NCBI GenBank assembly: GCA_036512955.1
Contig: DATBZX010000407.1
Coordinates: forward strand, 1 to 19,390
Origin: DASRAA01 sp036512955
Lineage (GTDB): Bacteria > Acidobacteriota > Terriglobia > Terriglobales > Acidobacteriaceae
Direction: 5' to 3'
Length of the DNA stretch: 19,390 nucleotides
Below the pieces are notes generated by a model, which was not told the origin of the DNA, did not search any database, and was given only the letters and a program-made list of their open reading frames with translations. Shown in pieces: positions 6,301 through 13,079 of this stretch. The position numbers were made by a program, and so were the translations under genes. Within the stretch, counting starts at the first letter, position 1, and every line of letters starts with the position of its first letter.

Positions 6301-6325
6301 ATAAGTTCAGCGGGTTTTTTGTTTT
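6290..6325 (+). terminator. his attenuator terminator (strand 3:4)
   Basis: A perfect 9-bp stem pairs ACCCGCTGA (6290-6298) with TCAGCGGGT (6307-6315) across an 8-base loop. It is followed by a T-rich run (6315-6325, one G interrupting). It sits 18 bases before the hisI start codon and just before its ribosome binding site, so it is a leader terminator, not an end-of-operon one. Confidence 0.92.
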
Positions 6326-6343
6326 GGCGAAAGGAAAAAGGTA

Positions 6344-6685
6344 ATGCCGGTTGAGATCGACTTCGAGAAAATGATGGGGCTGGCTCCTGCCATCGTGCAG
6401 GACGCCGCCACGGGCGAGGTGCTGATGCTGGGCTTCATGAATCGCGCCGCCTACGACAAAACACTGGCCACGGGCTACGTCACGTTTTACAGCCGTACGC
6501 GCAACAAACTGTGGACCAAGGGCGAGACCTCGGGCAATCGCCTGAAGGTGGTTAGCGCACTGGCGGATTGCGACCTCGACACCGTGCTGTGCCGCGTGGA
6601 AGTGGAAGGGCAGGGTGTGGTTTGCCATACCGGCACGCGCACCTGCTTCAACACCGAGTTGGCGGTGGCGGGAGGCGGACGATGA
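6344..6685 (+). CDS. hisI: phosphoribosyl-AMP cyclohydrolase
   Basis: Opens the adenine ring of phosphoribosyl-AMP in the third step of histidine synthesis; cytoplasmic. The product is 113 residues, the length of the stand-alone enzyme. Metal-binding residues are visible: Asp75, Asp77 and Asp79 in ADCDLDTVL (magnesium), and Cys76, Cys94 and Cys101 in ADCD, VCHTG and TCFN (zinc). The substrate-contact stretch YSRTRNKLWTKGETSGN (49-65) is also clear. There is no fused HisE pyrophosphohydrolase domain, unlike enteric HisIE. It is the first gene of the operon, with AAGGAAAAAGG immediately upstream of the ATG, so attenuation directly controls it. Its TGA overlaps the hisG ATG (ATGA), suggesting translational coupling. 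Confidence 0.95.
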   Translation: MPVEIDFEKMMGLAPAIVQDAATGEVLMLGFMNRAAYDKTLATGYVTFYSRTRNKLWTKGETSGNRLKVVSALADCDLDTVLCRVEVEGQGVVCHTGTRTCFNTELAVAGGGR

Positions 6686-7551
6686 AACTGCGACTGGGAC
6701 TTCCCAAGGGCAGTCTGCAGGAGGCGACGCTGGCGCTGCTGGCGCGCGCCGGATTGCAGGTGTATGTCAGTCCGCGATCGTACTTTGCCGGCACCAATGA
6801 TCCCGAGATTGAATGCATGCTGATTCGGGCGCAGGAAATGGCGCGCTACGTCGAGCATGGTGCGCTCGATGCCGGAATGACCGGACTCGACTGGGTGACG
6901 GAGAGCGGACTCGAAGTCGTCACCGTGGCAGACCTTATTTACGCCAAGCAAAGCCGCGGCAAGGTGCGTTGGGTGCTGGCCGTGCCGGAAGATTCGCCGG
7001 CGCAGCGTCCCGAAGACTTGCGAGGCGCCACCATCGCGACCGAACTGGTGAACGTTACGACGCGCTACTTCCAGCAGCGCGGCATCGAGGTGAAAGTCGA
7101 GTTTTCATGGGGAGCGACGGAAGTCAAGCCTCCCACATTGGCGGATGCCATCGTGGAAGTCACCGAAACCGGAAGCTCGCTCAAAGCCAATCGCCTGCGC
7201 ATCATCGAAACCCTCCTCGAATCCAACACCCAAATCATCGCTAATAAGAAAGCCTGGACCGACGCCGGCAAGCGGCAGAAAATCGAAAACCTGGCGCTGA
7301 TGCTGCGGGGAGCGATGGAGGCGCAGGGACGCGTTGGCCTGATGCTCAACGTACGAGTCGAAGACCTGCTGGCCGTGCTGGCCGTGCTTCCAGCGCTCAA
7401 CAGCCCCACCATCTCTACTCTGAGCGATAAGGCGTGGGTCGCGGTGAACACCATCATGGAAGAGAGCCTGTGCTGGGAGGTAATTCCGCGGCTGAAAGCG
7501 GCGAATGCGACGGGCATCGTGGAGTATCCGCTCAATAAGGTGGTCGTGTGA
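6682..7551 (+). CDS. hisG: ATP phosphoribosyltransferase, long form
   Basis: Joins ATP and PRPP in the first, committed step of histidine synthesis. The 289-residue product begins MKLRLGLPKGSL and carries the PRPP-binding motif VEVTETGSSLKANRLR (about 158-173). The C-terminal part (about 213-289) corresponds to the ACT-like regulatory domain of the long HisG form. The enzyme is therefore expected to be inhibited directly by histidine and not to need a HisZ subunit; no hisZ is present. The frame is open further upstream, but the ATG at 6682 overlaps the hisI stop by four bases and matches the family N-terminus. GGAGGCGGA sits just before it. Confidence 0.96.
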   Translation: MKLRLGLPKGSLQEATLALLARAGLQVYVSPRSYFAGTNDPEIECMLIRAQEMARYVEHGALDAGMTGLDWVTESGLEVVTVADLIYAKQSRGKVRWVLAVPEDSPAQRPEDLRGATIATELVNVTTRYFQQRGIEVKVEFSWGATEVKPPTLADAIVEVTETGSSLKANRLRIIETLLESNTQIIANKKAWTDAGKRQKIENLALMLRGAMEAQGRVGLMLNVRVEDLLAVLAVLPALNSPTISTLSDKAWVAVNTIMEESLCWEVIPRLKAANATGIVEYPLNKVVV

Positions 7552-8795
7552 TGCGAACTCTCGATGGGAAAGCGGCAGAGCGTGCCGTTGCGAAGCTGGA
7601 AAGCCGGGCATCGCGGCTGGAAGAGGTCGAACCCGCGGTGCGCAGGATCATTCAGGGCGTGCGCAAAGGCGGCGACAAGGCGCTGATAGGCTATGCCACA
7701 TTGTGGGACAAGCTGGAACCGGGACAGCCCATCCGGGTCTCGTGGCAGGAGATCGAACAAGCGTGGAAGGATACGCCGGGAGAAACCCGCGACGCACTGA
7801 AGCGCGCGGCTGCGAACATCCGGCGATTTTCCAAATGGCAGATGCCCAAGTCGTGGAGTAAGAAGATCAATGGCGGCGAGTTGGGGCAGATGGTGCGTCC
7901 GCTGGCATCGGTCGGATGCTACGTTCCCGGCGGGCGATATCCCTTGCCGTCCACGCTTCTGATGACCGCTATTCCGGCGCAGGTTGCCGGGGTCGAGCGC
8001 ATCGTTGTGGTCACGCCGAATCCTCAGCCCGCCACGCTGGCAGCCGCGTCGCTGTTGGGGATTACCGAGATTTACCGCTGCGGGGGAGCGCAGGCGATTG
8101 CGGCATTGGCGTATGGGACGGAGAGCATCGCGCGCGTGGACAAGATCGTTGGACCGGGCAATGCCTTCGTCACCGCAGCCAAAAAGCTCGCGAGTTTCGA
8201 TTGCGCTATTGACATGTTGGCGGGTCCAACCGAGGCGGTGGTGCTCAGCGACAACGGCACCGCGGAATTTCTCGCGTCCGATTTGGTGGCGCAGGCCGAG
8301 CACGACCCCGATGCGGTCGTCGTCTTCATCTCGACCAACAGCGCCTTGGCGAAAGAGGTTGCGCTAAACGTAGAGCGTCAGGCGATAGGCAACGCTATCG
8401 CGGTCAAGGCAGTTCGGCGCAATGCCTACGCGCTGGGTGCGTCGACGCACGAGCAGGCGATGGAGTGGGTCAACCGTATCGCGCCTGAGCACCTGACGAT
8501 TGACGAGGATTCGGACGTGAATGCGATCCGCAACGCTGGGTCGGTATTTGTTGGAAACTATTCACCGCAGTCGGTGGGAGATTACGCAGCCGGACCGAAC
8601 CATGTACTGCCCACGGCAGGCGCGGCACGCTTTCGCGGCGGATTGAGTGTAGCGGACTTTGTGAAGGTCATCACAGTGCAGAAATTCACCAGCGCGGGAC
8701 TGCGCAAGATTGCGCCGGTGGTGACGAAACTGGCTAAAACGGAAGGTCTGCGTGCCCATGCCGAATCGGTGCGAGTGAGGTGCGGCAATGCTTAG
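7551..8795 (+). CDS. hisD: histidinol dehydrogenase
   Basis: Oxidises L-histidinol to L-histidine in two NAD-dependent steps with bound zinc; it is the last enzyme of the pathway. The 414-residue product shows the family landmarks: YVPGGRYPLPSTLLM (124-138), CGGAQAIAALAYGT (177-190), VGPGNAFVTAAK (200-211) and GPTEAVVLSD (225-234). Gln248/His251 in VAQAEHDPDA, Asp344 and His403 near the C-terminus are the probable zinc ligands. Glu313-His314 in APEHLT is the catalytic pair. Two starts touch the hisG stop: GTG at 7548 and ATG at 7551, in the string GTGATG. I chose the ATG; the difference is one residue. Either way translation is coupled to hisG. Confidence 0.95.
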   Translation: MRTLDGKAAERAVAKLESRASRLEEVEPAVRRIIQGVRKGGDKALIGYATLWDKLEPGQPIRVSWQEIEQAWKDTPGETRDALKRAAANIRRFSKWQMPKSWSKKINGGELGQMVRPLASVGCYVPGGRYPLPSTLLMTAIPAQVAGVERIVVVTPNPQPATLAAASLLGITEIYRCGGAQAIAALAYGTESIARVDKIVGPGNAFVTAAKKLASFDCAIDMLAGPTEAVVLSDNGTAEFLASDLVAQAEHDPDAVVVFISTNSALAKEVALNVERQAIGNAIAVKAVRRNAYALGASTHEQAMEWVNRIAPEHLTIDEDSDVNAIRNAGSVFVGNYSPQSVGDYAAGPNHVLPTAGAARFRGGLSVADFVKVITVQKFTSAGLRKIAPVVTKLAKTEGLRAHAESVRVRCGNA

Positions 8796-9864
8796 CGCCC
8801 GCAAAGCCGTGCGACAGATGCACGAGTATCATCCGCCGCTGGCGGGACGGACGGGGCTACGCCTCGACTTCAACGAAAATACTGAAGGTTGTTCGCCGCG
8901 CGTGCTGGCGCGCGTCCGCGAAGTCACAGCCGAGGACTTGGCGCGATATCCCGAGCGCGAACCTGTGGAGAGGATTGCAGCCGCGCATCTTGGATTACCG
9001 CCAGAGCAGGTGCTGCTCACCAACGGCGTGGATGAGGGCATTCACCTGTTGTGCGAAGCCTATCTGGAACCACAAGACGAAGTGATCGTGGTGACCCCCA
9101 CGTTCAGCATGTACGAGATTTTCGCCGAGGCAACCGGGGCCAACGTCATCCGAGTGCAGTGTGGCGAGGACCTGCGGTTCCCGCTGGAAAAGGTGCTGTC
9201 GCAAATTACTCCGGCTACGAAACTGATCGCGGTGGCCAGCCCCAATAATCCCACCGGCGGCGTGGCGTCACGTGAGCAAGTATTGGCGATCGCGAAGAGT
9301 GGGTCGGGCGCGGCGTTGCTGGTCGATGAGGCGTACTACGATTTCCACGAGAAAACGGTGATGCCCGATGTTGGTACGGTGCCGAATTTGTTTGTGGCGC
9401 GGACGTTCTCCAAGGCTTACGGACTGGCGGGACTTCGTATCGGGATCCTCTCTGGACCGCGAGAGCAAATGCCGATGGTGCGGCGAGTATCGTCGCCCTA
9501 CAGCGTGAACGCAGTGGCGTTACTGGCGCTTCCGACGGCGCTGGCAGATGCCGAGTTTATCGCTAACTATGTGTCGCAGGTGAAGTCGGGGCGCACTAAA
9601 CTGGAGCACGACCTGACACGAGCGGGTATTACCTGGTGGCCGAGCGAGGCCAATTTCGTGCTGATGCGGATCGGAGAGAGGCATCGCGACTTCGTCACTG
9701 CTATGCGACAACGTGGGATATTGGTGCGCGACCGATCGGGCGATCCGGGATGCGAGGGGTGCGTGCGCATCACCCTCGGAACCACCGGGCAGACCGAGCG
9801 ACTGTTGGTGGTATTGCGCGAAGTGTTGTCGGTGCTGAAATTGGGAGCGGAGGTGACGGCATGA
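8788..9864 (+). CDS. hisC: histidinol-phosphate aminotransferase
   Basis: Transfers an amino group from glutamate to imidazole acetol phosphate using pyridoxal phosphate. The 358-residue product has the fold-type I aminotransferase signature: LDFNENTEG (26-34), SPNNPTGG (151-158, Asn154), LLVDEAYYDF (177-186, Asp180 and Tyr183) and the PLP lysine in FSKAYGLAGLRIG (Lys209). The C-terminal RITLGT contains the substrate-carboxylate arginine. These place it in the HisC group, although close relatives use aromatic substrates. It overlaps the end of hisD by eight bases, and its ATG at 8788 follows GAGTGAGGTG. Confidence 0.95.
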   Translation: MLSARKAVRQMHEYHPPLAGRTGLRLDFNENTEGCSPRVLARVREVTAEDLARYPEREPVERIAAAHLGLPPEQVLLTNGVDEGIHLLCEAYLEPQDEVIVVTPTFSMYEIFAEATGANVIRVQCGEDLRFPLEKVLSQITPATKLIAVASPNNPTGGVASREQVLAIAKSGSGAALLVDEAYYDFHEKTVMPDVGTVPNLFVARTFSKAYGLAGLRIGILSGPREQMPMVRRVSSPYSVNAVALLALPTALADAEFIANYVSQVKSGRTKLEHDLTRAGITWWPSEANFVLMRIGERHRDFVTAMRQRGILVRDRSGDPGCEGCVRITLGTTGQTERLLVVLREVLSVLKLGAEVTA

Positions 9865-10448
9865 GGCGGGCGCGTATCCATCGCAAGACCAACGAGACCG
9901 ACATTCGGATCGCGTTGACCATCGAGGGGCATGGGCGAGCGAAAGTCAGCACTGGCATTCGCTTCCTTGATCACATGATGGAGTTAGTCGCGCGACATGG
10001 AGCGTTCGACCTCGAACTGCAGGCCGCCGGAGATCTCGATGTCGATCAGCACCACACTGTCGAGGACGTGGGGATCGCTCTGGGAGAGGCGTTCACCGCG
10101 GCGCTGGGCAGCAAGCGGGGCATTCTTCGCGCCGGCTATTTTGTGATGCCCATGGACGAGACGCTGGGCGTGGTGGCCGTCGATTTTGGAGGGCGCAGCG
10201 CGGCGGTCGTGGACACCAAGGTCCGTACTCGCTTGGTCGGCGATCTGCAGACAGAGTTGGTCTCCGATTTTTTCGACGGGTTCTCGCGCGGCGCAAAGGC
10301 CAATGTCCATGTGAAGACACTCTACGGTCGCTCGAATCATCACAAGATTGAAGCTCTGTTCAAAGCATTTGCGCGCGCACTGCGGGTAGCATGTTCAAAA
10401 GACAAGCAACTGGGCCGCATGCTGCCCAGTACGAAGGGATTGCTGTGA
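9861..10448 (+). CDS. hisB: imidazoleglycerol-phosphate dehydratase
   Basis: Dehydrates imidazole glycerol phosphate to imidazole acetol phosphate. The 195-residue product is the monofunctional form. It has the two diagnostic metal-binding motifs HHTVEDVGIALG (64-75) and NHHKIEALFKAFARAL (159-174), and LDHMM (36-40) contributing a further His ligand. It lacks the N-terminal HAD phosphatase domain of enteric bifunctional HisB, so histidinol phosphate must be dephosphorylated by another protein. The start ATG overlaps the hisC stop (ATGA). It is followed by the only sizeable gap in the operon. Confidence 0.96.
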   Translation: MRRARIHRKTNETDIRIALTIEGHGRAKVSTGIRFLDHMMELVARHGAFDLELQAAGDLDVDQHHTVEDVGIALGEAFTAALGSKRGILRAGYFVMPMDETLGVVAVDFGGRSAAVVDTKVRTRLVGDLQTELVSDFFDGFSRGAKANVHVKTLYGRSNHHKIEALFKAFARALRVACSKDKQLGRMLPSTKGLL

Positions 10449-10472
10449 TGTCAATGCCGTTGCTTCCAGCTG

Positions 10473-10489
10473 ACTTTCGCGGCGAAAGT
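10473..10489 (+). other. hairpin between hisB and hisH
   Basis: ACTTTCG (10473-10479) and CGAAAGT (10483-10489) form a perfect seven-base stem with a three-base loop. No T run follows, so it is not a standard terminator. It could mark an mRNA processing or stability site in the middle of the operon, or be part of the adjacent repeat-like element. Confidence 0.55.
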
Positions 10490-10490
10490 G

Positions 10491-10534
10491 GTCCTTCGAC
10501 TTCGCTCCCTACGGTCGCTCCGATCAGGATGACA
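10491..10534 (+). repeat. dispersed-repeat-like element between hisB and hisH
   Basis: The segment begins GTCCTTCGACTTCGCTCC and ends GCTCCGATCAGGATGACA, with complementary TCCT and AGGA near its ends. This resembles a palindromic intergenic repeat that I recognise from many bacterial genomes, usually found outside operons. It lies in the sole 88-base gap of an otherwise overlapping gene series. Its terminal AGGA (10526-10529) is seven bases before the hisH ATG and appears to act as the ribosome binding site. Only one copy is in the window, so its repeat status rests on recognition. Confidence 0.5.
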
Positions 10535-10536
10535 AC

Positions 10537-11130
10537 ATGATCGCCATCGTGGATTACGGCGCTGGGAACCTCACGTCGGTGGTGAAGGCGCTTCAGCATC
10601 TTGGCGAGGAATGTGCCGTGACCAATGACCCTGACATTGTGGGACGTGCGACCAAGTGGATTATTCCCGGCGTGGGCAATTTCAAGGCGACGGCTCCGCT
10701 GGTGAACGGAAAACTCGGAGAGGTGTTGCGCACGGGCGTTGATTTGGGAAACAGGCCACTGCTGGGTATTTGCCTGGGGCTGCAGTGGATGTTCGAAGGC
10801 AGCAGCGAAGCTCCAGAATTGCGGGGCCTGGCTACATTTAGCGGGGAGTGCACACGCTTTTCGGACCAGGTAAAGTCTCCGCACGTGGGATGGGACAGCA
10901 TTGCCGTCGAACAGCGCTCTCGGCTGCTGGCCGGCATACCGTCGGGCGCGTATGTGTATTTCACCCACTCGTACCGCGCACCGGTCTGCAGCGACACAGT
11001 GGCGACCTGCACGTACGAAGAGCCATTTACCGCGGCGGCGGAACGGGGAAACCTGTTCGGTGTGCAATTCCATCCCGAGAAGTCGGGCGACGCGGGTCTG
11101 CAGATCCTGGAGAATTTCTGTGCATTGTGA
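10537..11130 (+). CDS. hisH: imidazole glycerol phosphate synthase, glutaminase subunit
   Basis: Releases ammonia from glutamine and passes it to HisF within the HisH-HisF complex. The 197-residue product is a class I glutamine amidotransferase with the catalytic triad Cys79 (LGICLGLQ), His179 and Glu181 (QFHPEKS). PGVGNF (44-49) forms the oxyanion strand region and VDYGAGNL (5-12) the N-terminal signature. The ATG at 10537 directly precedes the conserved IVDYGAGN and is preceded by AGGA inside the repeat-like element. Its last codons overlap the hisF start by 11 bases, consistent with coupled, matched production of the two subunits. Confidence 0.96.
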   Translation: MIAIVDYGAGNLTSVVKALQHLGEECAVTNDPDIVGRATKWIIPGVGNFKATAPLVNGKLGEVLRTGVDLGNRPLLGICLGLQWMFEGSSEAPELRGLATFSGECTRFSDQVKSPHVGWDSIAVEQRSRLLAGIPSGAYVYFTHSYRAPVCSDTVATCTYEEPFTAAAERGNLFGVQFHPEKSGDAGLQILENFCAL

Positions 11131-11896
11131 AACCCTGGCCAAACGTATCATCGCGTGCCTCGACGTCAATGCAGGACGAGTGGTGAAAGGCATCCAGTTT
11201 GAGCAAATACGCGATGCGGGCGATCCGGCGGAACTGGCGCTGGCGCACAGCCAGGCCGGGGCGGACGAAATCGTGTTGCTGGACATCACGGCCACCGCCG
11301 AGTCGCGCAACACGCTGCTGGAAACGGTGCGGCGTACGGCGCGGCAATTGTTTATCCCCTTCACTGTGGGAGGTGGAATCCGCTCGCTCGACGACGCGGC
11401 GGCGGTACTGGACTGCGGCGCCGACAAAGTCGCGATGAATTCGGCAGCCATCGCCGATCCCGCGCTGATCACGCGAGTAGCCGAGCGCTATGGTTCGCAG
11501 GCGGTAGTAGTCGCGATTGACGCCCGCCAGAGGACTCCCACAGCGTGGGAGGTGTATGTCTGGGGTGGGCGGAAACAGACTGGAATCGATGCTAAGGAGT
11601 GGGCCAAAAGAGCGAAAGAACTGGGGGCAGGGGAAATCATGCTGACCTCGATGGACCGCGACGGAACGAAGTCAGGGTTCGACTGCCCGCTCACCCGGAC
11701 GATCGCGACCAGCGTGCGCATTCCGGTTATCGCCTCGGGCGGAGCGGGCGAACCGCACCACTTTGTAGAAGTGTTTCAGGGCGGCGCGGCGGATGCAGCG
11801 CTCGCGGCTTCGGTCTTTCATTTCGGCCTGAAATCAGTGACTGCGATCAAGCAGGAACTCCGGGATGCGGGCATCCCCGTGAGGCCCACGTGCTGA
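11120..11896 (+). CDS. hisF: imidazole glycerol phosphate synthase, cyclase subunit
   Basis: Uses ammonia from HisH to form the imidazole ring, giving imidazole glycerol phosphate and AICAR. The 258-residue beta/alpha barrel carries LAKRIIACLDV with Asp15 and VVVAIDARQ with Asp134, matching the catalytic Asp11/Asp130 spacing of known HisF. Phosphate-binding loops TVGGGIRS (82-89) and VIASGGAGEP are present, as is MLTSMDRDGTKSGFD. No suitable ATG exists at this end. The GTG at 11120, with GGAG seven bases upstream, gives MHCETLAKRII, close to the usual family N-terminus. The frame continues open further upstream, but that sequence lies inside hisH and is a shadow. Confidence 0.94.
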   Translation: MHCETLAKRIIACLDVNAGRVVKGIQFEQIRDAGDPAELALAHSQAGADEIVLLDITATAESRNTLLETVRRTARQLFIPFTVGGGIRSLDDAAAVLDCGADKVAMNSAAIADPALITRVAERYGSQAVVVAIDARQRTPTAWEVYVWGGRKQTGIDAKEWAKRAKELGAGEIMLTSMDRDGTKSGFDCPLTRTIATSVRIPVIASGGAGEPHHFVEVFQGGAADAALAASVFHFGLKSVTAIKQELRDAGIPVRPTC

Positions 11897-12564
11897 TTCC
11901 GTCGATCGACTTAATGGGCGGCAAGATCGTCCAGTTGGTGCAGGGTGAAAAGAAAGCGTTGGAGTTCGAGAACTTCAGCGAGTGGATCGAGCGGTTTTCG
12001 CGCTATCCTCTGGTGCAGTTGATCGACCTCGACGCGGCGATGGGCAAAGGTAGTAACCAGGCCCTGATCGCCGAGTTCTGCGGCAAACTCCCGTGCCAGG
12101 TGGGAGGCGGTATCCGCTCCGCTGAGAGCGCGCGGCAGGCGCTGAAAGCAGGCGCGAAGCGGGTCATCCTCGGGTCGTCCCTGATTAAGAATGGTGTCGT
12201 CGATGCGGCACTCGCAGGCGCGCTTTGTGAGGAGTTCGAAGCGGAGCGACTGGTAATGGCGATCGACTCGCGTGGCGGGCGGGTGGCGATACACGGCTGG
12301 ACCACAATCACCTCGATCACTCCGGGGGAGATGATACAGGCGCTGGAGCCGTATTGTTCCGCGTTCCTCTACACCCACATCGATACGGAGGGGCTGTTGC
12401 AGGGAATTCCTTTGGATGTTGTCGACGGTTTGCGGAAACTAACTTCGCGCAGGCTGATCGCCGCCGGCGGTATCCGCAGCCAACAGGAAATTGACGCGCT
12501 CGATGCGATGGGCGTGGATGCAGTCGTCGGGATGGCGATTTACTCAGGATTGCTGGAAGTCTGA
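11890..12564 (+). CDS. hisA: phosphoribosylformimino-5-aminoimidazole carboxamide ribotide isomerase
   Basis: Isomerises ProFAR to PRFAR, the substrate of HisF-HisH, and is an evolutionary relative of HisF. The 224-residue barrel has IPSIDLMGGKIVQL with catalytic Asp7, QVGGGIRS (70-77), VMAIDSRGGRVAIHGW with Asp126, THIDTEG with Thr162, and AAGGIRS (191-197). It is about 15-20 residues shorter than typical HisA, with the C-terminus ending at YSGLLEV. The start is GTG at 11890 with GAGG five bases upstream; CTG at 11893 is a less likely alternative. It overlaps hisF by seven bases and is the last recognisable his gene. No terminator is visible between it and the next gene. Confidence 0.93.
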   Translation: MLIPSIDLMGGKIVQLVQGEKKALEFENFSEWIERFSRYPLVQLIDLDAAMGKGSNQALIAEFCGKLPCQVGGGIRSAESARQALKAGAKRVILGSSLIKNGVVDAALAGALCEEFEAERLVMAIDSRGGRVAIHGWTTITSITPGEMIQALEPYCSAFLYTHIDTEGLLQGIPLDVVDGLRKLTSRRLIAAGGIRSQQEIDALDAMGVDAVVGMAIYSGLLEV

Positions 12565-12605
12565 CAAAGTGGGACTATGCTGGTTGACGGCGTTCGATCG
12601 TCGAT

Positions 12606-13043
12606 ATGGTTCAAACGCACCCCAATTTCAGCGGAATCTGGCAACTCAATATCGAGAAGAGCACGCTGCGAAGCCCGGTGCCTGGACAGACGCTAATGAA
12701 GATAGCGCACGCAGAACCGAAGCTCGTTCAGCGAGTCCTCGTCATTCGTAATGATGGAAGCGAGAACGAACTGGTTTTCAATTACGAGACGGGCAATGAA
12801 ACCACCAATCATGCCGGGACCCGAACAGTCCTGAGCCGCGCTGATTGGGACGGTTCGGAACTCGTGATTGAGTCATGGCTGCAATCCAAAGATCGCGAGT
12901 TTCACTTCAAAGACCATTGGGCGTTGTCCAGTGACGGCAAAACGCTGACCATGACGCATCGAGACGGCGACCTCGCCGGACAGGTGTCTGTCCTTCACAG
13001 GGCTTCCCCGGAATCGGCAGCGAAATTCAAGACTCAAGAATAG
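12606..13043 (+). CDS. hypothetical protein with FSGIW-LN-KS N-terminus
   Basis: A 145-residue soluble protein without signal peptide or membrane segment. The opening HPNFSGIWQLNIEKSTL resembles the start of small beta-rich proteins common in acidobacteria, in which a similar 'GTWKLNVAKS' stretch begins a lipocalin-like barrel. The body alternates short strands and turns (LVQRVLVIRND, ELVFNYETGNE, SELVIESWLQS, LTMTHRDGDLAGQVSVLHRA), consistent with a small antiparallel barrel. I cannot assign a function. It starts 41 bases after hisA with no terminator between, so it may be transcribed with the his operon. The ribosome binding site before the ATG at 12606 is poor. It converges on the kinase gene with a 36-base gap. 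Confidence 0.68.
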   Translation: MVQTHPNFSGIWQLNIEKSTLRSPVPGQTLMKIAHAEPKLVQRVLVIRNDGSENELVFNYETGNETTNHAGTRTVLSRADWDGSELVIESWLQSKDREFHFKDHWALSSDGKTLTMTHRDGDLAGQVSVLHRASPESAAKFKTQE

Positions 13044-13079
13044 TAGATTGCGCCACGGGCAATTGGGCAGCGCCGTTAC

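Noticed and set aside
6344..6685. hisI as a fused hisIE gene
   Set aside because: The product ends at 113 residues straight after the TCFN zinc motif and a short tail; no MazG-like HisE domain is encoded before hisG starts.
7065..8303. 412-codon minus-strand frame spanning hisG and hisD
   Set aside because: It crosses two well-identified genes on the other strand and gives Arg/Ser-rich sequence without a motif.
10360..11472. 370-codon minus-strand frame opposite hisB-hisH-hisF
   Set aside because: Shadow of three overlapping, clearly identified his genes; no recognisable domain.
13044..13079. Terminator between the hypothetical gene and the kinase gene
   Set aside because: The two GCGCC words here are direct, not inverted, repeats and no T run follows on either strand.
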